Of a stretch of DNA of 11,988 nt, positions 7,010-11,988 are shown piece after piece. Location of the stretch: NCBI GenBank assembly GCA_030432775.1, contig JAUILO010000077.1, positions 1 through 11,988 on the forward strand, read 5' to 3'. Numbering within the stretch: position 1 is the first letter of the stretch; the number at the start of each line of letters is the position of its first letter. Source of the DNA: Alphaproteobacteria bacterium. GTDB taxonomy: Bacteria > Pseudomonadota > Alphaproteobacteria > Micavibrionales > Micavibrionaceae. Below the pieces are notes generated by a model. It was not told the DNA's origin and did no database searches. It saw only the letters and a list, made by a program, of their open reading frames with translations. A program made the translations under genes and the position numbers.

Positions 7010-7600
7010 CTATAGCCTTTTTATAATTTCTAATATTTGTCCCAAATGGATTTGCGTATGTATTGCGTTTAAACACAGCCATTGATGTGCGTTAAGCTCA
7101 CCAAACCATGGGTGTAAATGCGTCGCCTTACATCGCTTTAAATCCGGCAGTAATGCGACCTTGTCCGCATAATCGGCAATAACCGCCTCATAACGCCCCA
7201 ATATATCTTCCGGATCAACCTTACCTGTCGGTTTCACATCGGCCGTACTCACAACCTGATCGACTTTCTGATCAGCCGATAAAGCGCGTGTCATTCCCAA
7301 CATACCGTTATGCACGATAAACAGATGTTCAATCGTCATAGCGATAGACCAGTAACGCGAGCTATCTTCAAGGCCGCGCAAACGCGGGATCAAAACCTGC
7401 TGTGATAGCTGATCTTTACTGACATATCTGGCTTTTTCAATACATTTTTTACCAGCACGCTGCGTAACAGAAACAGCTTTTTCGCGGTTCAAACGAGAAC
7501 ACGCATAAGGAAACCAGATATATTTAGCCATCGCCTTTTCAAAAAATGGCAAGCCTGCACCAGGTTTATCCAGCTTAATATTTCGATCAGCTGTCATCAT
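7010..7600 (-). CDS. DinB-like four-helix-bundle protein with a metal-binding His triad
   Basis: This 196-residue cytoplasmic protein looks like a DinB/YfiT-type four-helix-bundle protein. Such proteins bind a divalent metal through three His, and many are metal- or thiol-dependent transferases. Candidate ligands are H92 (in TIEHLF) and H181 plus H185 (HTQIHLGQIL), matching the family pattern of one His in a central helix and HxxxH in the last helix. HPWFGELNAHQW (163-174) precedes the last helix as in related proteins. The start has AAGG six bases before ATG 7600, with a second ATG immediately after. It lies 23 bases downstream of the fur/mur stop on the same strand, so it is probably cotranscribed, which may hint at metal-dependent expression. 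The substrate is unknown. The fold assignment is good and the activity unassigned. Confidence 0.72.
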   Translation of the reverse strand: MMTADRNIKLDKPGAGLPFFEKAMAKYIWFPYACSRLNREKAVSVTQRAGKKCIEKARYVSKDQLSQQVLIPRLRGLEDSSRYWSIAMTIEHLFIVHNGMLGMTRALSADQKVDQVVSTADVKPTGKVDPEDILGRYEAVIADYADKVALLPDLKRCKATHLHPWFGELNAHQWLCLNAIHTQIHLGQILEIIKRL

Positions 7601-7623
7601 CCATCACCTTCAATATTATGTTG

Positions 7624-8028
7624 TTATTTTTTCAGGCGACGTCCGTAGAGTTCCAGCCTGTGATCAACCAGTTCGTACCCAAGTTCGTTGGCGATCTTTT
7701 CTTTGATCTTTTCAAGTTCTTCATTCTGAAATTCGATCACATCACCTGTCTCCAGATCAATCAAATGGTGGTGATGTTCCATATTCACTTCATAACGGGA
7801 AAAACTGCCGTTAAAATCGTGACGTACGACGATGTCCAGCTCATCAAGCAAATTGAGCGTTCTGTATACTGTTGCCATGCTGATTGAGGAATCTATGCCT
7901 TTGGCTCTTTCGTAGACTGTTTCAACCGAAGGGTGATCTTCGGCATCGCTTAACACTTTCAAAATAACGCGGCGCTGATCCGTCATTTTCATTCCAGCTT
8001 CAGCACATACATCAATGAGATCTACCAT
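7624..8028 (-). CDS. fur: Fur/Mur-type metalloregulator (alphaproteobacterial, no CxxC)
   Basis: This 134-residue ferric-uptake-regulator family DNA-binding protein likely represses metal-acquisition genes when iron or manganese is replete. An N-terminal winged helix (TDQRRVILKVL, 16-26; SISMATVYRTLNLLDEL, 48-64) is followed by the dimer/metal-sensing domain with SFSRYE (75-80), EHHHHLID (84-91) and LVDHRLELYGRR (120-131). The Cys-X-X-Cys structural zinc pairs of E. coli Fur are absent: the position reads IDLETG. That is typical of alphaproteobacterial Fur/Mur proteins, which often respond to manganese, so fur and mur are both possible names. I chose ATG 8028 because GAAGAGG lies five bases upstream and the protein then begins like its relatives. 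An upstream in-frame ATG at 8091 would add 21 unrelated residues and overlap the promoter. It heads the block running to prfC. Confidence 0.92.
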   Translation of the reverse strand: MVDLIDVCAEAGMKMTDQRRVILKVLSDAEDHPSVETVYERAKGIDSSISMATVYRTLNLLDELDIVVRHDFNGSFSRYEVNMEHHHHLIDLETGDVIEFQNEELEKIKEKIANELGYELVDHRLELYGRRLKK

Positions 8029-8062
8029 TACAACCTCTTCCAATAATTTCCAATTGCCCGTC

Positions 8063-8091
8063 AGGGTAAAGTTTTTGCACAAAATTTGCAA
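8063..8091 (-). promoter_or_regulatory. Candidate fur promoter overlapped by an inverted repeat TTGCA-N7-TGCAA
   Basis: On the minus strand TTGCAA (8091-8086) and TACCCT (8068-8063) are separated by 17 bases and could be -35 and -10 elements for fur. The -35 lies inside the perfect inverted repeat TTGCA-N7-TGCAA (8075-8091). A dyad over the promoter of a Fur-family gene suggests autoregulation. The dyad is seen; promoter and operator roles are inferred. Confidence 0.4.
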
Positions 8092-8119
8092 TAAATATAA
8101 CCAAAACTATAAACATGAG

Positions 8120-8141
8120 CGCCGTCAGTTCAAGTGCGGCG
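8120..8141 (-). terminator. Possible weak terminator hairpin after the histidine kinase gene
   Basis: An inverted repeat CGCCG...CGGCG (8120-8124 and 8137-8141) encloses a partly self-complementary 12-base loop (CA.TT/AA.TG). It lies 47 bases beyond the kinase stop and before the fur promoter. On the minus strand it is followed by only a loose T-rich stretch (TTTATAGTTTT), so a termination role is uncertain. Confidence 0.3.
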
Positions 8142-8187
8142 TGGCCATTGTCATTATTTATACGATCTTATACGGGATGACCAAGAG

Positions 8188-9753
8188 CTAGGCCGAGGCT
8201 TTATCGGTTTTAAAACCGGAAAACGGAGAGCCACCCTGATTTCGTGTGTGGTCGTGTTTTACACGGTAGGACGGGAACGTCACCGTAACTTTCGTGCCCT
8301 TCCCGCTATCTGATTCAAGAAATAAGCTGCCACTATGAAGTTCTGTCATGGCTTTAGCCAAAGGAAGCCCCAGTCCTGTGCCCTGCACCGTTCGTGATTC
8401 AGCAGGTATGTTAACCTGACCAAATGGCTCTAGTGCATCACGAATTTTGTCTTTTGGAATACCGACACCATCATCTTCGACGATAATCTGTAACGAACCA
8501 TCTTCAGTAAGATGGGTCTTAATGGTGATCAAACCATTTTGCTGTGCGTATTTCACTGAATTACCGACTAAATTAATCAATATCTGGCGTACCAATCGCG
8601 GATCGGCATAAAGCGGCGGCAAATCATCCTGTGTGTATTCTTCAATTCTGGATCCGCTGCTAAAGGCTCTGGACGCCATCATACGCTCTACAGAACGGAT
8701 TAAATGGGTGATATCAAATAGCTCTTCATCAAGCTCAACACGGCCAGCCTCAATTTTGGACATATCCAGCACTTCGTTGATAATCTCCAGCAAATGCTGC
8801 GCACTCAAATGGATATCACCTAGATATTCTTTATATTTAGGGCTGCCAAGCTCGCCAAAAGTCTCTTTAATCATCATCTCGGAAAAACCGAGAATAGCAT
8901 TCAAAGGCGTTCTGAGTTCATGGCTCATATTAGCAAGGAATGTTGATTTGGCGTGGTTTGCCGAATCTGCCTGTTCTTTGGCCAGTCGCAACGAAATTTC
9001 CATCTGCTTGCGCAATGTAATATCCATGATAGTTGTTATCTGGAATTTACGACCAAGGCTCAGCTCTAGGGCCGCGGTGGTAAATAGCGCATTGGCAATA
9101 CCGCCATTACTGCGCAATAATTTAATCTCGCCGGAACTACGTATACCGCTGCGTAAAAACTCTTCATGGTTCTTTTGAACCTTCTCGCGCTCATCCGGTG
9201 TGGTCAGTTCGGTAAATTTATGACCGATCAACTGATCACGTTCCCAGCCATAAATACGGACAAAACTATCATTAATACGAATAATACGGTGGTTCTGATC
9301 CGTGACGATAATACCGACCTCACTCACATCAAAAACAGAGGTTAGAAGCGATATCGCATCATCTCTTTCTTGCTGAAGATTAATCGATTGTGTGCTGGCC
9401 GGCGCGCCAATCACGTTAAAAGCGTGAATTTTGTCTTCGGCATCGAATAACGGAATGACCCAAAAACCGCTAAGTAAAAAACCATCTTCCATTTCATAGA
9501 CAGAGCGCACCTTGCGGGATTCCTTGCTATTGAGAACAGCATCAAGGGATTGTTGAATATAGTTCCAATCATCTTTATCAAAAAGATCCTGTAGCAATGC
9601 ACCAGTAACATCACCTTCGACATTCTTGAAAAATTGTATGGCTGATTTATTGGCAGTTAATACGCAATACTTGCCCCCTTCCGCAAATCCTATGACGAAT
9701 TGCGGCACCGGCATCCCTTCAAAAAGGGATTTATAATCAATATCTTCTGTCAA
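8188..9753 (-). CDS. PAS-PAS sensor histidine kinase, PleC/DivJ-like, soluble
   Basis: This 521-residue two-component kinase has an N-terminal PAS-like domain (about residues 5-120), a second PAS/PAC domain (about 130-250; GIIVTDQNHRIIRINDSFV), a HisKA dimerisation domain with phosphoacceptor H278 in NMSHELRTPLNAILGFSEMM, and an HATPase domain. The ATPase boxes are N-box ILINLVGNSVKYA (N394, N398), DDGVGIP (427-433), an EPFGQV F-box, and GTGLGLP (458-464). No membrane segment or receiver domain is visible, so it is probably cytoplasmic and must signal to a regulator encoded elsewhere. The HisKA sequence resembles the PleC/DivJ group of Alphaproteobacteria, though the partner cannot be deduced. 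The start appears to be TTG at 9753: the next ATG (9714) would cut into the first PAS helix (YKSLFEGMPVPQFV), and a stop lies five codons upstream. The ribosome binding site is poor. The input signal is unknown. Confidence 0.93.
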   Translation of the reverse strand: MTEDIDYKSLFEGMPVPQFVIGFAEGGKYCVLTANKSAIQFFKNVEGDVTGALLQDLFDKDDWNYIQQSLDAVLNSKESRKVRSVYEMEDGFLLSGFWVIPLFDAEDKIHAFNVIGAPASTQSINLQQERDDAISLLTSVFDVSEVGIIVTDQNHRIIRINDSFVRIYGWERDQLIGHKFTELTTPDEREKVQKNHEEFLRSGIRSSGEIKLLRSNGGIANALFTTAALELSLGRKFQITTIMDITLRKQMEISLRLAKEQADSANHAKSTFLANMSHELRTPLNAILGFSEMMIKETFGELGSPKYKEYLGDIHLSAQHLLEIINEVLDMSKIEAGRVELDEELFDITHLIRSVERMMASRAFSSGSRIEEYTQDDLPPLYADPRLVRQILINLVGNSVKYAQQNGLITIKTHLTEDGSLQIIVEDDGVGIPKDKIRDALEPFGQVNIPAESRTVQGTGLGLPLAKAMTELHSGSLFLESDSGKGTKVTVTFPSYRVKHDHTRNQGGSPFSGFKTDKASA

Positions 9754-9856
9754 ACTTCTAATACTTCACTTAAATAATACAAGCCTATTTATATCATAAA
9801 ATAGATACACTTAGAAAATGATTACTTTTCTGCAAATAAAATTTCCGGCACAGCTT

Positions 9857-9871
9857 GATTTGCAGCAAATC
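9857..9871. repeat. Perfect 15-base palindrome at the end of upp
   Basis: GATTTGC-A-GCAAATC is a perfect inverted repeat that touches the last base of the upp stop codon. As RNA it could form a 6-bp stem with a 3-base loop. It lacks a following U tract, so it may be an inefficient terminator, an RNA 3' end stabiliser, or a protein site. Confidence 0.45.
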
Positions 9872-10530
9872 TATGCAACATCCTCTGTACCAAAGACTCT
9901 GTCTCCGGCATCGCCCAAACCAGGCACAATATAAGCGTGTTCGTTTAAACGCTCATCAAGGGCAGCAACATACACAGGCACATCAGGGTAACTATCATGT
10001 AAAACTTTCACGCCTTCCGGCGCAGCCAGCAGAGCCATAAAGCTTACTTTTGATATATCAGCATTATGACGCACGAGAACATCCAGAGCGTATTTGGCAG
10101 AATTACCGGTCGCCAGCATCGGGTCGACCAATATAACGGTTCTACCGGTTAAATCAGGAAGCTTAATCAAATATTCAACAGGCTTCTTGGTTTCCTCATC
10201 ACGATACATACCGATATGCCCAATATGCGCCGTCGGAATCAGAGCCTCCAGCCCTTCGGACATTCCAAGACCAGCGCGCAGAATTGGCGCGATAATCGGT
10301 GTCTTATCAACCAAAACCGGCTGTGTTGTTTTCGCAACGGGCGTTTCAATTTCTACGGATTTAAGTTCCAAAGACCGCGTCACCTCATATCCCATCAATA
10401 ATGACAGCTCTTTGAGCAACGCTTTAAACTCGACCTTCGTGCAGGCTATATCCCGCATTAAGGTCAACTTATGCAAGATCAACGGATGATCTGCGACATG
10501 TAAATTACTGAAATCAGGATGTTTTTCCAT
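9871..10530 (-). CDS. upp: Uracil phosphoribosyltransferase
   Basis: This enzyme makes UMP from uracil and PRPP in pyrimidine salvage. The 219-residue protein carries all landmarks: PILRAGLGM (82-90), the PRPP-binding loop VDPMLATGNSA (135-145) and the uracil-binding C-terminus YIVPGLGDAGDRVFGT (200-215). The length is normal for bacterial UPRTases. I prefer ATG 10530 to the in-frame GTG at 10536 because the strong GGGGAG (10544-10539) is eight bases from the ATG and only two from the GTG. The ribosome binding site is part of one arm of an inverted repeat (10539-10578) that could mask it. Upp lies 103 bases downstream of the GGDEF gene and 117 bases upstream of the kinase, on the same strand, with no transporter or other nucleotide gene nearby. 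Confidence 0.96.
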   Translation of the reverse strand: MEKHPDFSNLHVADHPLILHKLTLMRDIACTKVEFKALLKELSLLMGYEVTRSLELKSVEIETPVAKTTQPVLVDKTPIIAPILRAGLGMSEGLEALIPTAHIGHIGMYRDEETKKPVEYLIKLPDLTGRTVILVDPMLATGNSAKYALDVLVRHNADISKVSFMALLAAPEGVKVLHDSYPDVPVYVAALDERLNEHAYIVPGLGDAGDRVFGTEDVA

Positions 10531-10538
10531 CCTCACAA

Positions 10539-10578
10539 CTCCCCATACTTAATAAATTTCAAAATGAATGTATGGGAG
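10539..10578 (-). promoter_or_regulatory. Inverted repeat in the upp leader that pairs with the ribosome binding site
   Basis: In the minus-strand transcript, CTCCCATAC (10578-10570) can pair with GTATGGGGAG (10548-10539). Seven contiguous pairs (CCCATAC/GTATGGG) continue, past one bulged G, into two more. The 3' arm contains the GGGGAG ribosome binding site of upp, and the loop is 21 AT-rich bases. If the 5' arm is transcribed, this would hide the site. A possible -10 (TAATCT) lies so close to the 5' arm that a transcript starting there might lack part of it. Confidence 0.45.
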
Positions 10579-10633
10579 ATTAGCGAAATAAAGCAGAAAA
10601 ACAAGGGTTAAGTTATTTTTCTAGTGGATAAGG

Positions 10634-11554
10634 CTAGCTATCTTTGGCGATATAACGGGCGAGCGGGCTTTTATCAACATACTCAACCGCCGCATCACCT
10701 TCATCGCCGTATTTCTTCAAATCCGTGCGCATAAAGGACAGCAAATCATCCACTGTATCCCCTGGCAATGGCTCGGATAAACAATATGACATTGTCAGAT
10801 GAAATTCATCCTTACTGCCCTCAGCTATTACAATATCTTCGCCTTCCACCATACGTCTTAAACGGTTAATCGCGGCCGTACCGCCAATTGTTCCCGTGTG
10901 TTTTAAGCTCATGATAAATTCACCGCTCTGCAAACGAAACGCATCATCAAACGTACGCACACATTTCAATATCTGACGTCCAACAGCGGCGATTGCTTTG
11001 GTAAAATCTTCCTCGGATAGCTTTTCTTTTATCTCATCATAACGGTCAATACTGGCAAGAACCAAACAAAACGGATTACCGCGCCTTGCCCGTCTTTCAA
11101 GTTCAACGGCAACATCATGGCGCATGGCTTCTTCGTTCTTAAGGCCGCTTAGGCCGTCTTTACCGCTATCAAGCTCGTAACAGGCGCGCTCCAAACTATG
11201 AAGTCTGATGATGAAATTATCATAAAAGCCGACAAGTTCGTCAAACTCGTTCAAGCTGATCCGCTCTGCGCCCGCCACGGAAACCCTGCTTAATAAATTA
11301 GAAGCTGTATTATGAATATTATCATATAAGGTCTTCATATCAGACAAGGTGATTTCATTGATAAAGCTGTCACCCTTAACCTTCTCGGTCCAGATCAGAA
11401 ATTGTTTAGGTTCTTTAAGGTGCTGCGAGGTTTCTTCATACAGCTCGGGATATTGTAAGCAGCGCACCAATTTGGCAAACCACTCGGTATATTCTTCTAA
11501 AACCGGATAAAGGTCTTGCAGCCGGTCTTGCTTTTCTTTGACTTCTTCGCTCAT
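10634..11554 (-). CDS. Degenerate GGDEF-domain protein with intact I-site (probable c-di-GMP receptor)
   Basis: This 306-residue soluble protein has a mostly helical N-terminal region of unassigned type (about 1-125; EEYTEWFAKLVRCLQYPE) and a GGDEF-fold domain (about 130-290). The domain begins with DGLSGLKN (133-139, the DxLTGLxN motif). The catalytic sites have decayed: the metal-binding first Asp of DxD is Ser (S168 in ASIDRY), and the GGDEF signature reads QSGEF (209-213), so the second metal ligand is Gly211. The inhibitory-site motif RxxD survives as R200-T-F-D203 at exactly the canonical distance from the signature. By family knowledge such proteins tend to bind c-di-GMP rather than make it, as PopA of Caulobacter does. 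That role is inferred. ATG 11554 has AGGGGA three bases upstream. Whether it shares a promoter with upp is unclear. Confidence 0.85.
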   Translation of the reverse strand: MSEEVKEKQDRLQDLYPVLEEYTEWFAKLVRCLQYPELYEETSQHLKEPKQFLIWTEKVKGDSFINEITLSDMKTLYDNIHNTASNLLSRVSVAGAERISLNEFDELVGFYDNFIIRLHSLERACYELDSGKDGLSGLKNEEAMRHDVAVELERRARRGNPFCLVLASIDRYDEIKEKLSEEDFTKAIAAVGRQILKCVRTFDDAFRLQSGEFIMSLKHTGTIGGTAAINRLRRMVEGEDIVIAEGSKDEFHLTMSYCLSEPLPGDTVDDLLSFMRTDLKKYGDEGDAAVEYVDKSPLARYIAKDS

Positions 11555-11807
11555 GCTTCCCCTAATGAATCATATATGCGATCTCGATTGGATCAGGATT
11601 ATTATTTTGGTCAGAACTAAATCATCAACATAGTTATAATAACCACACCTAGAATAAAGATAAAGTTAAAGAAAAGAGATAGATAGCAGGAAATGACCAT
11701 AAAAATACATGTAAATAGATATTGCGGCGACACATAGCCACTGGCCGCAGCCATGCAAACATAGCCTACAAGACTTGGTGAGAGTGTGATGAAGGTATAT
11801 TAGAGCG
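11555..11807. other. Intergenic region between tgt and the GGDEF gene
   Basis: In 253 bases I see no supported gene. It includes a TGCGGC/GCCGCA inverted repeat (11723-11728 and 11744-11749, 15-base loop), 59 bases after the tgt stop. This could be the tgt terminator stem but has no T tract. A 14-codon plus-strand frame from 11693 after AGGA is too short to claim. Confidence 0.4.
11599..11628 (-). promoter_or_regulatory. Candidate promoter for the GGDEF gene
   Basis: On the minus strand TTGATG (11628-11623) and TAATAA (11604-11599) are 18 bases apart and lie about 45 bases before the start codon. The match to a housekeeping promoter is fair, but the region is AT-rich and similar sequences occur by chance. 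Confidence 0.3.
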
Positions 11808-11988
11808 TTATTGTGGAAGCCACTCTTTTTCAAGTTCATCCAGATTATCATCTTTAATTGCCTGACGAACTTCCCGCATCAATCGGTTTATAACCGCAAC
11901 ATTATGGGCTGCCAATATCTGCATACCCAGCATTTCACCGGCTTTAAACAAATGGTGAATATAGGCTTTGGAAAAATCACGGGATGCC
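11808..11988 (-). CDS. tgt: tRNA-guanine transglycosylase, C-terminal fragment (rest beyond the window)
   Basis: Tgt exchanges guanine-34 of certain tRNAs for a 7-deazaguanine base, the key step of queuosine modification. Only the last 59 residues are present, from codon 11987-11985 to the TAA at 11810-11808. They include ASRDFSKAYIHHLFKAGEML, a clear match to the conserved SRAYLHHLFKAGE segment of bacterial Tgt, followed by MQILAAHNVAVINRLMREVR, where Tgt proteins usually read LLxxHNLxFYxxLMxxIR. The His of the HHLFKAGE segment belongs to the C-terminal zinc site in this family, while its Cys ligands would lie just outside the window. The C-terminus is of ordinary length. The identity is firm despite the short fragment. 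Confidence 0.92.
   Translation of the reverse strand, partial: ASRDFSKAYIHHLFKAGEMLGMQILAAHNVAVINRLMREVRQAIKDDNLDELEKEWLPQ

Noticed and set aside
8029..8091. N-terminal extension of the Fur protein from an upstream ATG
   Set aside because: The extra 21 residues are unlike Fur N-termini, overlap the promoter dyad, and the internal ATG has the strong GAAGAGG site.
8633..9178. 181-codon plus-strand open frame
   Set aside because: It is antisense to the HisKA/HATPase region of the kinase and is Ser/Ile-rich low-complexity translation, typical of a shadow.
10094..10489. 131-codon plus-strand open frame
   Set aside because: Antisense to the well-conserved upp gene, with no recognisable domain.
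11666..11851. 61-codon minus-strand open frame
   Set aside because: It overlaps the end of tgt in another frame and has no ribosome binding site.
1..11988. Mobile elements, CRISPR arrays, tRNA or rRNA genes, defence or secretion systems
   Set aside because: I looked for transposase motifs, long terminal inverted repeats, regular spacer arrays and tRNA-like cloverleaf sequences and saw none. The genes are of ordinary chromosomal type.

Overview
The window looks like chromosomal core sequence from a moderately AT-rich alphaproteobacterium. The signs are a DUF1491 protein (a family known mainly from Alphaproteobacteria), a Fur/Mur-type regulator without the usual Cys-X-X-Cys zinc sites, a SUF-type Fe-S assembly operon headed by an Rrf2 regulator, a PleC/DivJ-like PAS histidine kinase, and a GGDEF protein with an intact I-site. 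I see no insertion sequence, phage gene, CRISPR array, tRNA or rRNA. The genus cannot be fixed from this sequence alone.

Layout, left to right. Positions 1-1544 (minus) hold the start of the suf operon: an Rrf2 regulator whose stop codon overlaps the start of sufB (ATGA), with sufB running off the left edge. A 340-base intergenic region follows. It carries three tandem copies of a TTGGT...TTTTAAT motif and an IscR-like dyad, both candidate operators. Positions 1885-4692 (plus) hold a 799-residue membrane protein fused to a spermidine-synthase-like domain, then an unrecognised 71-residue, very basic protein with a strong ribosome binding site.

Positions 4755-8028 (minus) look like one co-directional block, transcribed fur/mur -> DinB-like protein -> Cys-rich 77-residue protein -> DUF1491 protein -> prfC (release factor 3). 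The fur promoter region contains an inverted repeat that may be its own operator. Upstream of that, still on minus, come a PAS-PAS histidine kinase (8188-9753), upp (9871-10530, pyrimidine salvage), a degenerate GGDEF protein (10634-11554) and the C-terminus of tgt (11808 to the right edge, queuosine tRNA modification).

The genes serve housekeeping (Fe-S assembly, translation termination, tRNA modification, uracil salvage) and regulation (metal, redox, c-di-GMP, two-component signalling). I found no clear undescribed multi-gene system. The items most worth following are the GGDEF protein that lost its metal ligands but kept the c-di-GMP-binding RxxD, a hairpin that could mask the upp ribosome binding site, the repeat array upstream of the suf regulator, and the two unrecognised small proteins.
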